Assembly: GCA_030645955.1 (NCBI GenBank)
Contig: JAUSMR010000112.1
Coordinates: 1 to 64,000 of the forward strand
Direction of reading: 5' to 3'
Source of the DNA: Gallionella sp.
GTDB taxonomy: Bacteria; Pseudomonadota; Gammaproteobacteria; Burkholderiales; Gallionellaceae
Length of the DNA stretch: 64,000 bases
A program made the translations under genes and the position numbers. Below are positions 36,761 to 46,302 of the stretch, one piece after another (within the stretch, counting starts at the first letter, position 1; the number at the start of each line of letters is the position of its first letter). The notes below the pieces were generated by a model. It did no database searches. It was not told the DNA's origin and saw nothing but the letters and a program-made list of their open reading frames with translations.

Positions 36761-37060
36761 CCCTACGCAAGCAAGTGTAGGATGGGTTGAGCATAGCGAT
36801 ACCCATCGAAAACCGCCGGGGGTTGCCCGGCAGCAAGTTACCTTTCTTGTCTTGCCAAGAAAGGTAACCCAAAGAAGGCGCCCCCGGTTTGCCGCCCCTT
36901 CGGGGTTCCCTGCGTTGCTCGGCTGGTCAGGCGGCTGCGGAACTCGCGCTACGCGCTCAGACAGTCCTCGCCGAAATCCCCTGACCGGCCTTCGCTACTC
37001 GGCGGCGCACAGGGGAAAATGAAATGCGGTTTTGTGTGCGCTACGCGCACGTTTTTTGTG
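36761..37060. other. Repeat-rich gap before the pirin gene
   Basis: This region contains a 13-bp inverted repeat (GTTACCTTTCTTG at 36837-36849, CAAGAAAGGTAAC at 36856-36868) with a 6-base loop and several GC-rich hairpins (for example around 36881-36910). Similar sequence is widespread in beta- and gammaproteobacterial intergenic DNA. I see no gene. Convergent transcription from 36290 and from the pirin gene ends here. Confidence 0.6.
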
Positions 37061-37759
37061 TTACGCCAAATCAAACAGCAACACCTCCGTGTCACTTCCC
37101 GCCGCGAGGCTGACTTCCGCTTCGTCGACATACATCAGCGCATCACCTGCGGACAGCTTATGGCCGTTGGCTTGCAGGCTGCCGCGCGCAACATGCAGAT
37201 AAATCTTGCGTCCGGCAGCGATGGGATAGTCCAGCGTCTCCGCGCCGTCCAGCAGCGCCGCCAACAGCCGGGCATCCTGATGGATGCGCAGCGATCCGTC
37301 CGCCGCATCGGGCGACACCAGCAGGCACCAGCGCCCGCGCTTCACTTCATCCGGAAACACTTTCTGCCAGTAGCCTGGCGCAAGCCCTTGCTCGTCCGGC
37401 ATGATCCAGATTTGCAACAGGTGCACCGCTTCGCTGGACGACGGGTTGAATTCACTGTGCTGCACACCGCTGCCCGCGCGCATCATCTGCACCTCGCCGG
37501 CGCAGATGTCCTCGCCGTTGCCCATGCTGTCGCGATGGTGCAGCCTGCCGGACAGGATATAGGTGACGATTTCCATGTCGCGGTGGCCGTGCGTGTCGAA
37601 ACCTGCGCCGGGCTGCACGATGTCCTCATTGATGACGCGCAGCGTGCCGAAGCGCACATGCGCGGGGTCCTGGTAGTCGGCGAAGGAGAAGCTGTGCCAG
37701 CTCTCCAGCCAGCCATGGTGCGCGTGGCCGCGAGCGTTTGCTTTGCGCAACGTGATCAT
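37061..37759 (-). CDS. Pirin family protein (bicupin, YhhW-like)
   Basis: This 232-residue bicupin starts MITLRKANARGHAHHGWLES and has the first-cupin metal motif GFDTHGHRDMEIVTYILSG, in which two histidines and a glutamate can bind iron, then RAGSGVQHSEFN. Some pirins have quercetinase activity; the natural substrate here is unknown. GGAGG precedes the start at 37759. It is followed downstream on the minus strand by repeat-rich DNA, and the nucleotidyltransferase-like gene lies upstream, about 100 bases away, across a GTAGGGCGG-type repeat. Confidence 0.9.
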   Translation of the reverse strand: MITLRKANARGHAHHGWLESWHSFSFADYQDPAHVRFGTLRVINEDIVQPGAGFDTHGHRDMEIVTYILSGRLHHRDSMGNGEDICAGEVQMMRAGSGVQHSEFNPSSSEAVHLLQIWIMPDEQGLAPGYWQKVFPDEVKRGRWCLLVSPDAADGSLRIHQDARLLAALLDGAETLDYPIAAGRKIYLHVARGSLQANGHKLSAGDALMYVDEAEVSLAAGSDTEVLLFDLA

Positions 37760-37776
37760 AAAAACCTCCAGCAAGC

Positions 37777-37855
37777 GTAGGGCGGAACGCAACGCGGTTC
37801 CGCCGTATGGATTTTGAATCATGGCGGAACGGCCCTTGCGGGTCTTACGCCCTAC
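37777..37855. repeat. Inverted repeat, GTAGGGCGG type
   Basis: Arms GTAGGGCG (37777-37784) and CGCCCTAC (37848-37855) enclose further short GGCGGAAC and GTTCCGCC segments. It fills the gap between the pirin gene and the nucleotidyltransferase-like gene, both on the minus strand. Confidence 0.7.
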
Positions 37856-37862
37856 TCATCAA

Positions 37863-38471
37863 TCAACCAGCCAGCAATGCCTCCAACGCCGCAATGTCCG
37901 CATGGGTCTCCGGGTGGCGGCTGCCGCTGTGGCGGGCGTTCTCGGGCAGGACGATGATGTGTGTCTGCGTACCCGATTCTCCGGTCAGCGTGTAGCTCGG
38001 CACGGTTTCTTCGTGCCCGCCCACCCGCACTTTCCATTCCCCGTCCTCGAAGTCGAGGCTGTGCTTGAGCAGGAACAACAACACGGCTTTTGCGTCGTCG
38101 GAAAACAGCATCAGGTTGATGTCCGATTGCTCGCCTGCTGTGCCGCTTAATACCGAACCGGTCAGATAGGGGTGGAATTCCGCCAGCAGGCGCATGGTGT
38201 GCAGGGCTTCTTCGCGCAACTGGCGCAGGACGCCGGGGTGGCTATCGCGCTGGTAGAGCACACGATAGCTGTGCAACGCCTCATCCACTTCCTGGTTGCT
38301 GGGCAGGTGCTGGGTGTCCGCCGCACCGAGTTGCCGTGCAGCCTTGCGCTTGGCGAAAGCGTGATCGGTGATGCCGTCTTCGGCCATCAACTTGGCGGCC
38401 TTATGTGCCAGTTGTTCGCGCATCAGGTCGCGTCTATTTGCAAATTCCTTGGGTGCGTGTTCTTTAGCCAT
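37863..38471 (-). CDS. Nucleotidyltransferase-like protein of unknown function
   Basis: This 202-residue protein has a basic, helical N-terminal half (about 1-95) and then a region that recalls the nucleotidyltransferase fold: YLTGSVLSGTAGEQSDINLM, with G-S followed by S-D-I-N-L near residue 105-120. The second carboxylate could lie in DFEDGEWKV. Substrate and role are unknown. The start at 38471 (MAKEHAPKEFANRR) is the first one outside the adjoining transposon-like element. No good ribosome site is seen because that element begins one base upstream of the start codon. Confidence 0.7.
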   Translation of the reverse strand: MAKEHAPKEFANRRDLMREQLAHKAAKLMAEDGITDHAFAKRKAARQLGAADTQHLPSNQEVDEALHSYRVLYQRDSHPGVLRQLREEALHTMRLLAEFHPYLTGSVLSGTAGEQSDINLMLFSDDAKAVLLFLLKHSLDFEDGEWKVRVGGHEETVPSYTLTGESGTQTHIIVLPENARHSGSRHPETHADIAALEALLAG

Positions 38472-38472
38472 A

Positions 38473-38776
38473 ATGGGTACCTCTAAAAATTCAGAGTTCG
38501 CCCAAATGCAAGGCGCAGAAGTGGGGTATGCAGGCAAGCCGTATAGCGGCGGCTCGCAAAAAATTTCGCCGCGCCGCATATGTTCGATATGTAAGCAAGA
38601 AATTTTTGCCGCAACGCAGCATAACCAGCGACTTGGCTGTCGTATTTTGACAGCTTAGTCGAATGGCTATAACCAATGACTTGGTTGGTGTCGTTTGCCA
38701 ACCTAGTCAGATGGCTAGTAGTCATATCAGTAGTTACACCAGTTGGGATGAAATGTGGGTTTTTAGAGGTACCCAT
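38473..38776. mobile_element. MITE-like element, 304 bp with perfect 17-bp terminal inverted repeats
   Basis: ATGGGTACCTCTAAAAA (38473-38489) is the exact reverse complement of TTTTTAGAGGTACCCAT (38760-38776). The interior holds two tandem units in reverse orientation (about 38619-38668 and 38668-38726) related to units at 23953-24013 and 59061-59120. It contains no transposase. It exactly fills the space between the mrcA stop and the start of the downstream gene, so expression of the latter would pass through the element. A target-site duplication is not evident. Confidence 0.75.
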
Positions 38777-38777
38777 G

Positions 38778-41102
38778 TCAGAGCAGCTGGTCCTTGATGG
38801 TGTCCGCAGGTTTGATTTCCTCGCCGGGTGTAGGCATGGCCTGTTCCGCTGGCGCGTTTTCCAGATAGAAATATTCGATCCGCGAACCATTATCATCGCG
38901 ATAACCTTCATCGTTGATGCGCACGGCAACCATGTTTTCCGGCATGGTGTAAACAGCAGGAGGGACATCCCTGAGTACTTTTTCCATATAGCCCATCCAG
39001 ATCGGCAAGGCTGCACCGCCCCCTGTTTCCTTGTCGCCCAGGCTGCGCGGCTGATCGTAGCCGATCCAGGAGATGCCGACCACGGCCGGGTGAAAGCCGC
39101 AGAACCAGGCATCCACAGAGTCATTGGTGGTTCCGGTTTTGCCGGCCAGGTCCTGCCGGCCGAGCTGCATCGCACGAAAGGCTGTGCCGTGCTTGACCAC
39201 ATCTTGCAGCATGCTGACCATGGTAAAGGCATTGCGCACATCAATAACCTGCTCAGCGCCTTCACCTGCTGCCACCGGATTGGCTTTGCTGATCACATTG
39301 CCGCTTGCATCCTCGATGCGCTGGATGAAATAAGGGGCAACATGAAAGCCGCCGTTTGCAAACACCGAATAACCGGTCAACATTTGCATGGGTGTCGCAG
39401 ATCCGGCTCCCAGAGCCATGGTCAGATAGGCCGGATACCTGGTTGCATCGAAACCGAACTTGGTGATGTAGTCACGCGCATACTGGGGCGTGATGGACTG
39501 CAAGATGCGGATCGAAACCAGGTTCTTTGATTTGAGCAAGGCCTGGCGCATGCGCATCGGCCCCTCGAATTTTTCATCGTAGTTTTTTGGTTGCCAGGGC
39601 TCGTTGCCTGTTTGCTCGGCATCAAAGATCAAGGGTGCATCGTTAATCACGGTGGCGGGTGTGAAGCCTTTTTCCAGAGCGGCGGAATACACAAAAGGCT
39701 TAAAACTCGACCCCGGTTGGCGCCATGCCTGAGTGATATGATTGAACTGGCTGCGATTGAAATCAAAACCGCCGATCAGCGCGTAGATGGCCCCGTCGCG
39801 TGGATTGCCGGAAACAAAGGCGGCCTCGACTTCGGGAAGTTGGCTTATCTGCCAAACCCCTTTATTGTCTTTTTGCAATCGTATCAGTGAGCCGACGTTA
39901 ATGCGCTGGTTCAAAGCGACTTTTTTGGTTAAAGCAGGCTGGACGAAAAGCAAAGCATCGCCGCTGATTTCGGCAATTTCCCCTCCCTTGCAATATGCCC
40001 GGACTGACTTGGGTGATGCTGCCAGAACTACGGCAGGAATCAAATCATCGCTGTCAGTAATATCCTGCAGGGCTTCCTCCAGCTGTTCGGCGCTGTAATT
40101 GGCGCTGGGACTGTCTTTGGGTAAAGCGATGAAACCTTCCGGGCCGCGATAGCCATGGCGACGGTCATAATCCAGCACCCCGGCGCGAACGGCCTGGTAG
40201 GCAACGAGCTGATCTTGTTGACGGATAGTGGTGTAAACCTTGTAGCCTTGCGTGTAAGTGTCTTCCTTATATTGCTCATAAACAGCCTGTCGAACCATTT
40301 CCGAGAGGTAGTCAGATTTTGTACCAAACTCCTGACTGCCGCGCCTGGCTACAATAGGTTGTTGCTGCGCGAGCTGAAGTTGCTCATCATTGACAAAATG
40401 CAGCTCATGCATACGGCGCAGGACGTAAAGCTGGCGCTGTTTTGCACGTTGGGGATTGACTACCGGGTTATAAAGGGAGGGCGCCTTGGGTAATCCTGCA
40501 AGCATGGCCGCTTCGGCAACACTAACCTGGCTGAGTGGTTTGCCGAAGTAAATTTGCGATGCCGCAGCAAATCCATACGCTCGCTGGCCAAGGTAAATCT
40601 GGTTGATGTACAGCTGCAAAATTTCGTCTTTGCTTACGCTGTGTTCGATTTTGAAGGTTAGCAGCACTTCGTTAAACTTGCGTGTAATGGTTTTTTCCTT
40701 GGAAAGAAAAAAATTGCGCGCCACTTGCATGGTGATAGTGCTTGCCCCCTGCTTCACGTCACCAGAAGTAAAATTGGAAATGGCAGCACGTATTACCCCC
40801 ATATAATCCACGCCGCCATGTTCGTAAAATCGATCGTCTTCGGCGGCTAGAATGGCTTGCTTCATAACCTCCGGCACTTCAGAGATGGTGACCAGCGCGC
40901 GGCGTTCTTCCCCGAATTCACCGAGCAGTGCGCCATCCGCGCTGTAAATACGCAGCGGTATTTTCGGGCGATAGTCGGTAAGCACTTCCAGTGAAGGCAG
41001 TTTTGGGTAAGCTAAAATAACCGCCAAACCAAGCAATATCGCCGGAAGCAAAAGCAAGGTTAAAGCGGCAAGGACAGGGAGAAGCCAGCGACGGGAATAC
41101 AT
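38778..41102 (-). CDS. mrcA: Penicillin-binding protein 1A (bifunctional transglycosylase/transpeptidase)
   Basis: PBP1A polymerises and cross-links peptidoglycan. The 774-residue product has one N-terminal membrane anchor (about residues 7-32). The glycosyltransferase domain carries EDDRFYEHGGVD (Glu88) and GASTITMQVARNFF. An OB-like insert follows, then the transpeptidase domain with RQPGSSFKPFVY (nucleophile serine), SKN (KSKNLVS) and KTGTT. ATG 41102 gives the normal start; a TTG at 41108 is also in frame. It is divergent from pilM, a conserved betaproteobacterial and gammaproteobacterial arrangement. Its stop lies one base from the MITE-like element. Confidence 0.96.
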   Translation of the reverse strand: MYSRRWLLPVLAALTLLLLPAILLGLAVILAYPKLPSLEVLTDYRPKIPLRIYSADGALLGEFGEERRALVTISEVPEVMKQAILAAEDDRFYEHGGVDYMGVIRAAISNFTSGDVKQGASTITMQVARNFFLSKEKTITRKFNEVLLTFKIEHSVSKDEILQLYINQIYLGQRAYGFAAASQIYFGKPLSQVSVAEAAMLAGLPKAPSLYNPVVNPQRAKQRQLYVLRRMHELHFVNDEQLQLAQQQPIVARRGSQEFGTKSDYLSEMVRQAVYEQYKEDTYTQGYKVYTTIRQQDQLVAYQAVRAGVLDYDRRHGYRGPEGFIALPKDSPSANYSAEQLEEALQDITDSDDLIPAVVLAASPKSVRAYCKGGEIAEISGDALLFVQPALTKKVALNQRINVGSLIRLQKDNKGVWQISQLPEVEAAFVSGNPRDGAIYALIGGFDFNRSQFNHITQAWRQPGSSFKPFVYSAALEKGFTPATVINDAPLIFDAEQTGNEPWQPKNYDEKFEGPMRMRQALLKSKNLVSIRILQSITPQYARDYITKFGFDATRYPAYLTMALGAGSATPMQMLTGYSVFANGGFHVAPYFIQRIEDASGNVISKANPVAAGEGAEQVIDVRNAFTMVSMLQDVVKHGTAFRAMQLGRQDLAGKTGTTNDSVDAWFCGFHPAVVGISWIGYDQPRSLGDKETGGGAALPIWMGYMEKVLRDVPPAVYTMPENMVAVRINDEGYRDDNGSRIEYFYLENAPAEQAMPTPGEEIKPADTIKDQLL

Positions 41103-41188
41103 ATGCAATTGTCCGAAAATTTGATAATAATTATATGGCGCGTGAAATTATATAGTCTCTACAGATATAAATAACCCTCAAAAATAGC

Positions 41189-41217
41189 TTTACACGATTT
41201 ATAGTTATTGCTAGGAT
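41189..41217 (+). promoter_or_regulatory. Predicted sigma-70 promoter of pilMNOPQ
   Basis: TTTACA (41189-41194) and TAGGAT (41212-41217) are spaced by 17 bases in the AT-rich, divergent mrcA-pilM gap, 38 bases before the pilM start. The -35 matches consensus at 5 of 6 positions and the -10 at 4 of 6. This is a by-eye prediction. Confidence 0.45.
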
Positions 41218-41254
41218 TTAAACCACTTTGTACAAATAAAGCTCTAACCGGCCT

Positions 41255-42355
41255 ATGCTTAAGGTAAATTTTGATATTCCGCTGGATTTTTTGCGAGCCT
41301 CGACACCGCCCCTGATAGGTGTGGATATCAGTTCGTCATCCGTCAAGATGGTCGAGTTGAGCCAGTCTCCCAAAAAAGGTGGCTACGTTGTCGAACGTTA
41401 TGCAATCGAGTTGCTCCCCAAAGATGCCATCACTGATGGCAACATCAACAATCTTGATGCCGTTTCGGAAAGTATGCAACGTGCCTGGAAGCGACTGGGT
41501 ACTCGTATCAAGAGCGTAAGCATGGCATTGCCCGCAGCCGCAGTAATCACCAAAAAGATTCTTTTGCCCGCTGGCATGCGCGAAGAAGACCTGGAGATTC
41601 AAGTCGAATCCGAAGCCAATCAATACATTCCTTTTGCGCTGGAAGAAGTTAATCTCGACTTTCAGGTGATCGGCCCCGCACCTGGCAATCCCGAGGAGCT
41701 GGAAGTGTTGTTGGCGGCCTCCCGCAAGGCGAACGTCGAGGATAGGGTTGCGGCTGCCCAGTTGGCCGGTCTTAAAACCGTGGTTATGGATGTTGAACCT
41801 TACGCGGCCGAGATGGCGTTTGAGCAGATTCGCATTCAGCTGCCTGACGGTGCGTTGGATAAGTGTGTGGCACTGATCGACATAGGCGCAAGCGTAATGA
41901 ATGTCAATGTGTTGCACAATGGGCAATCGGTATATTTGCGGGATCAGCAGGTGGGTGGCAACCAGTTGACCGAGCAGATTCAAACAGTGTTTGGTTTGTC
42001 TGCGGAAGAGGCTGAGTCAGCCAAGCGCAGTGGAGGGCTGCCGGATAATTATGAAAGCGATGTGTTGTCGCCTTTCCGCGAGAACGTGGTTGCGGAGATT
42101 GCTCGCGCTTTGCAGTTTTTCTTCACCTCGACGCAATACCATGAGGTTGACTACATCGTGCTTGCGGGTGGATGTGCGACATTGCCCGGATTGGATGATG
42201 CGGTGGCAACCCGAACTCAGGTGAGCACCATGGTGGCAAACCCGTTTGCCCTGATGGCGCTATCGAGCCGCATTAAACCGCGGCAATTGCAAACCGATGC
42301 GCCGTCTTTGATTATCGCTTGTGGTCTGGCGATGCGGAGGTTTGACCCATCATGA
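41255..42355 (+). CDS. pilM: Type IV pilus assembly protein PilM
   Basis: PilM is the cytoplasmic actin-like member of the pilus alignment subcomplex and binds the N-terminal tail of PilN. The 366-residue product begins with the hydrophobic-aromatic segment LDFLRASTPPLIGVDISSSS, in which the DISSSSVK phosphate loop is typical, followed by CVALIDIGASVMNVNV and YIVLAGGCATLPGLDD of the FtsA-like fold. It opens the pilMNOPQ operon. The stop overlaps pilN by 4 bases (ATGA). Confidence 0.95.
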   Translation: MLKVNFDIPLDFLRASTPPLIGVDISSSSVKMVELSQSPKKGGYVVERYAIELLPKDAITDGNINNLDAVSESMQRAWKRLGTRIKSVSMALPAAAVITKKILLPAGMREEDLEIQVESEANQYIPFALEEVNLDFQVIGPAPGNPEELEVLLAASRKANVEDRVAAAQLAGLKTVVMDVEPYAAEMAFEQIRIQLPDGALDKCVALIDIGASVMNVNVLHNGQSVYLRDQQVGGNQLTEQIQTVFGLSAEEAESAKRSGGLPDNYESDVLSPFRENVVAEIARALQFFFTSTQYHEVDYIVLAGGCATLPGLDDAVATRTQVSTMVANPFALMALSSRIKPRQLQTDAPSLIIACGLAMRRFDPS

Positions 42356-42942
42356 TGCGCATAAACTTATTGCCGCATCGTGCTGAAAAGCGGCGCGCCC
42401 GCCAGGTTCAGTTTATTGCGTTAAGTGTAATTTCAGTGCTGCTGGGCGCACTGTTGGTGGGAGTCGTGCAGGTTTCGATCAGTGCACAGATATCCTTTCA
42501 GGAAAGACGCAATACATACCTGAATCAGGAAATAGCGAGACTGGATACTCAAATAGCAGAAATCAAAAAACTGCGCGAGGAAACGCAAGCATTGCTGGAA
42601 CGCAAGAACGTTGTGGAAAATCTGCAAAGCACGCGTTCCGATGTGGTGCATCTGCTGGATCAAATGTTGCGCATCCTGCCGGACGGAGTGTACCTCAAGA
42701 CGCTCAAGCAATCGGGCAACAAGATCAATCTGGTTGGTTTTGCGCAGACAAATGCGCGTGTTTCCACATTAATGCGGGCGATTGATGATTCGCCCTGGCT
42801 CGATTCCGCCATGCTGGTGGTAATAACTTCATCCAAAGTGGGCAGTGTCCGAATTAGCGAGTTTACGTTGAACTATAATTTGACCAAACAACAGGAGGCG
42901 GTTAATACGGTGCCCGCCAAACCTGTTGGCGCAAAGAGTTAG
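42352..42942 (+). CDS. pilN: Type IV pilus assembly protein PilN
   Basis: PilN is an inner-membrane protein linking PilM to PilO. The 196-residue product starts MMRINLLPHRAEKRRARQ, with the conserved INLLP motif that docks on PilM. It has one membrane span (about residues 22-42), a periplasmic coiled coil and a ferredoxin-like domain. The second ATG at 42355 is an equally good start. It overlaps pilM and is 5 bases from pilO. Confidence 0.95.
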   Translation: MMRINLLPHRAEKRRARQVQFIALSVISVLLGALLVGVVQVSISAQISFQERRNTYLNQEIARLDTQIAEIKKLREETQALLERKNVVENLQSTRSDVVHLLDQMLRILPDGVYLKTLKQSGNKINLVGFAQTNARVSTLMRAIDDSPWLDSAMLVVITSSKVGSVRISEFTLNYNLTKQQEAVNTVPAKPVGAKS

Positions 42943-42947
42943 GTGTC

Positions 42948-43598
42948 ATGATGAACTTGGATGTCCTGAAAAATAATTTAGCCGAACTGAAGAATTTAAA
43001 CCCGAAAACTCCCGGTGCTTGGCCTTGGACGGCGAAAATCATGGCTTTTGTGGCAATGTTTGCGGTTGTAGTTGCGGCAGGCGCGTGGTTTATCTGGATG
43101 GATCAGTGGGAAGAGCTGAGCAGAATCGAACAAGAGGAAGCGAAGTTGAAGGAAACTTTTCTGGTTAAAAAGAAGCAGGCGATCAACCTGGACCTGATAA
43201 AGAAACAGCTTACTGAAACTCAGGAATCCTTTGGCGCGTTGCTCAAACAACTGCCAAGCAAATCGGAAATGGATGCGTTGTTGACGGATATTAACCAAGC
43301 CGGGTTGGGGCGCGGGCTGCAGTTCGAATTGTTCAAGCCTGGCACTGAAACGGTGAAGGGTGCATTTGCCGAGCAACCGATTACCATTAAAGTGTCGGGC
43401 AATTACGATGATATTGGCAAATTTTCCAGCGACATCGCGTTGTTGCCACGCATAGTCACGCTTAATGATATTGTGTTAAACACTGCTGGCGGTGTCCTGG
43501 TTATGGATGCCACAGCGAAAACTTTTCGCTACCTGGACACTGAAGAAGTGGCAGCGCAAAAGAAGATGGACAAGCCGGCAGCGGGAGCGAAAAAATGA
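42948..43598 (+). CDS. pilO: Type IV pilus assembly protein PilO
   Basis: PilO pairs with PilN to form the periplasmic bridge between the inner membrane and PilP-PilQ. The 216-residue product has a short cytoplasmic N-terminal stretch, one span (about 27-46), a coiled coil (about 47-100, EELSRIEQEEAKLKETFLVK) and a ferredoxin-like C-terminal domain (PITIKVSGNYDDIGKFSSDI). It overlaps pilP by 4 bases. Confidence 0.95.
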   Translation: MMNLDVLKNNLAELKNLNPKTPGAWPWTAKIMAFVAMFAVVVAAGAWFIWMDQWEELSRIEQEEAKLKETFLVKKKQAINLDLIKKQLTETQESFGALLKQLPSKSEMDALLTDINQAGLGRGLQFELFKPGTETVKGAFAEQPITIKVSGNYDDIGKFSSDIALLPRIVTLNDIVLNTAGGVLVMDATAKTFRYLDTEEVAAQKKMDKPAAGAKK

Positions 43599-44104
43599 GA
43601 GTGATTTATTTTGCGCTTGTTGCGGTTTTGTTGACCGGTTGTGCCGGCGAAGAATTTCAGGATTTGCGTGATTTCGTCAAGAATTCAGGGGCGGATATGC
43701 GCGGCAAAATTGAGCCTCCTCCAGAGGTGAAGCCCTACGAGCCTTTTATCTACAACAATGAGATAAATTTGCCCGACCCGTTCAAACCGCGCAAACAAGA
43801 GTCGCGTTCCAGCGATTTTACGGGAATGAATCAGCCGGACCGGGATCGTCCCAAGGAGGCTTTGGAAGATTTTCCGCTCGAAGGTCTCAAAATGGTGGGA
43901 TATCTTTACCAGAATAGAGTTGGCTATGCGGTGGTTCGCGCACCAGATGGCAAGTTGCATCGGGTTAAAGCCGGTAACCATATCGGCTTGAACTTTGGCT
44001 TGATAAAGGAAGTGAACGATACGGGAGTGATAATCAAAGAAATGGTGCAGGATAGCACCGGTGACTGGACTGAGCGCATGAGCAGCCTGCAATTACTTGA
44101 ATGA
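43595..44104 (+). CDS. pilP: Type IV pilus assembly lipoprotein PilP
   Basis: PilP is an inner-membrane lipoprotein that contacts PilNO and the N0 domain of the secretin. The 169-residue product has a lipobox (VLLTGC, Cys16) after MRVIYFALVA. A proline-rich linker (PPPEVKPYEPFIY) and the beta-sandwich HR domain with LEGLKMVGYLYQNRVGYAVV follow. It overlaps pilO by 4 bases and precedes pilQ by 16 bases. Confidence 0.95.
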   Translation: MRVIYFALVAVLLTGCAGEEFQDLRDFVKNSGADMRGKIEPPPEVKPYEPFIYNNEINLPDPFKPRKQESRSSDFTGMNQPDRDRPKEALEDFPLEGLKMVGYLYQNRVGYAVVRAPDGKLHRVKAGNHIGLNFGLIKEVNDTGVIIKEMVQDSTGDWTERMSSLQLLE

Positions 44105-44120
44105 TTTTAGGAGCAGAATA

Positions 44121-46214
44121 ATGAGACAGCTTAATAACGTGGTCAAAGGCATGGCTCGATTGCTAGGCATATTCATCGCATTCGGCATATTAAGTGCGCC
44201 GGCACAGGCTGACGCACTGAACAGTATTACTGCGCTGAGCGTTAACAGCACCGGCGGCGGAGCGACAATCGTAAAGGTTGAATTGGCGCAGCCACTGGAT
44301 AATCCGCCGGCGGCGTTTACCATCAATACGCCGCCGCGTATCGCGTTTGATTTCCCCAATACTGCAAACGGTTTGGGTAAATCGGTTCAGGATTTCGCCG
44401 AGGGGAACCTGCGCAGCGCCAATATCGTTCAGGCCGGCAACCGCACACGCCTGGTGGTCAACCTCAATCAAATGGCGACCTATGACACCAAAATTGACGG
44501 AAGTTACCTGGTGATCACTTTGCATGGAAAGTCTGCGGATATGGCGGCCACCAGCATCACCTCGCGTTTTGCAGAAGCCAAAAAGGATGCGCAAAAACAC
44601 GCGCTGCGCGATATTGATTTCCGCCGTGGTAAAAATGGCGAGGGGCGCATTCAGGTCGACCTCTCCGATACCGGTGTTGGAATTGACATACGGCAACAAG
44701 GCACTACGCTGATAGTCGATTTCCTCAAAACCGATCTGCCGCGCAATTTGCAGCGCAAACTGGACGTGGTCGACTTTGCAACCCCGGTACATGGCATTGA
44801 TACCTTTGTGCAGGGCGACAACGTGCGCATGGTGATCGAGCCAAAGGGGTCGTGGGAACACGCCGCATACCAAACCGACAACAAATTTATCGTCGAGGTG
44901 AAGCCGGTCGCTGTGAAAGTCGACGAGTCGGGTAAAGCCAAGAAAGCCGGTTATGTGGGCGAAAAACTGACGCTTAATTTCCAGCAGATTGATGTTCGTG
45001 AAGCATTGAATGTGATTGCCGATTTCACCGAAACAAACATGGTAATCAGCGATACGGTGCGCGGAAGTCTTACCCTGCGCCTGAAAGATGTGCCGTGGGA
45101 TCAGGCTTTTGACATTATCCTGCAGAGCCGCGGTTTGGACATGCGCAAAAATGGCAACGTGATTCAAGTTGCGCCCCGCGATGAAATTGCAGCCAAGGAA
45201 AAAATCGATTTAACCTCGCGTCAGGAAATCGCCGAGTTGGAAGAGCTGCACACGGAAAGTTTCCAGATAAGTTATCAAAAGGGTGACGCGCTGGCCGCGC
45301 TCTTATCAAGCGACAAGCAGCGTATTCTCTCCAAGCGCGGTAGCGCAGTTGTAGATGTGCGTACCAATACTCTGTTTGTTCAGGACACCCCCGAGCATCT
45401 TGAAGAGGCGCGCAAGCTGATCAAGCAAATTGACGTGCCGGTACGCCAGGTGATGATCGAGGCGCGTGTGGTTGAAGCGTCGGACAAGTTTGGCAGAAAT
45501 CTGGGCGTGCGGCTGGGCTACAGATCAAATGATACATCCAGGCTGGCAGGTTCCAGTATCAGCGGCAACATTGGTGCCAATGCAGTAACTGGCGGTCCAT
45601 TGGCTGGTACGACCATGCCAGCCAACCTTCCCAATGTCAATTTGCCATCAGCGGGTACCGCCGGTGCGATTTCCATGTTGTTGTTTAACAGCTCGATGAG
45701 CAAGCTGCTGTCAATCGAGTTAACCGCTTTGGAGACTGACAGCAAGGGCAAGGTTATCTCCAGCCCGCGCGTTGTGACATCCGACAAGACGCAAGCCCTG
45801 ATTGAAGCCGGTACCGAAGTGCCGTATCAACAGGCTTCCAGCAGCGGCGCAACGAATGTGGCATTCAAAAGGGCGACGCTGAGTTTGACTGTCACGCCGC
45901 AAATTACCCCAGATGACAATATCATCATGGATATAGCCGTAAACAAAGACTCTGTTGGCACATTGTACGCAGGGGTTCCCAGCATAGACACCAACAAGGT
46001 AAAGACACAGGTGCTGGTGGAAAATGGCGGTACGGTGGTCATCGGCGGGGTATACACACAGGTGGAAAGTGCCGGTGTGGACAAAGTGCCATTGCTTGGG
46101 GATATTCCGGTGCTGGGCTACCTGTTTAGAAGCTCTTCTAAAATAGAAAACAAGAGCGAGTTGCTGGTTTTTATTACTCCAAAAATCATGAGCGACGCAA
46201 TGAATCTGCGGTAA
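44121..46214 (+). CDS. pilQ: Type IV pilus secretin PilQ
   Basis: PilQ is the outer-membrane pore through which the pilus passes. The 697-residue product has a signal peptide (about 1-31) and AMIN domains (LNSITALSVNSTGGGATIV and a second copy) that bind peptidoglycan. A secretin N-domain pair and the C-terminal secretin domain follow, with VPLLGDIPVLGYLFRSSSK. ATG 44121 is preferred over an earlier TTG because AGGAGC lies 7 to 12 bases upstream. It ends the pil genes proper; a large lipoprotein gene follows 88 bases later. Confidence 0.96.
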   Translation: MRQLNNVVKGMARLLGIFIAFGILSAPAQADALNSITALSVNSTGGGATIVKVELAQPLDNPPAAFTINTPPRIAFDFPNTANGLGKSVQDFAEGNLRSANIVQAGNRTRLVVNLNQMATYDTKIDGSYLVITLHGKSADMAATSITSRFAEAKKDAQKHALRDIDFRRGKNGEGRIQVDLSDTGVGIDIRQQGTTLIVDFLKTDLPRNLQRKLDVVDFATPVHGIDTFVQGDNVRMVIEPKGSWEHAAYQTDNKFIVEVKPVAVKVDESGKAKKAGYVGEKLTLNFQQIDVREALNVIADFTETNMVISDTVRGSLTLRLKDVPWDQAFDIILQSRGLDMRKNGNVIQVAPRDEIAAKEKIDLTSRQEIAELEELHTESFQISYQKGDALAALLSSDKQRILSKRGSAVVDVRTNTLFVQDTPEHLEEARKLIKQIDVPVRQVMIEARVVEASDKFGRNLGVRLGYRSNDTSRLAGSSISGNIGANAVTGGPLAGTTMPANLPNVNLPSAGTAGAISMLLFNSSMSKLLSIELTALETDSKGKVISSPRVVTSDKTQALIEAGTEVPYQQASSSGATNVAFKRATLSLTVTPQITPDDNIIMDIAVNKDSVGTLYAGVPSIDTNKVKTQVLVENGGTVVIGGVYTQVESAGVDKVPLLGDIPVLGYLFRSSSKIENKSELLVFITPKIMSDAMNLR

Positions 46215-46302
46215 GGGGCACGGCGCGCCGTACCCTTACATGTGATCCGCAATCTGTTTTGGTGTAACAATCATTTCACGGCTAATGTGAATGGGAGATT
46301 AA

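Noticed and set aside
38483..39265. 260-codon minus-strand frame in the mrcA/MITE region
   Set aside because: Its first part is another frame of mrcA and the rest is the repeat element; only the short repeat-encoded peptide was kept as a finding.
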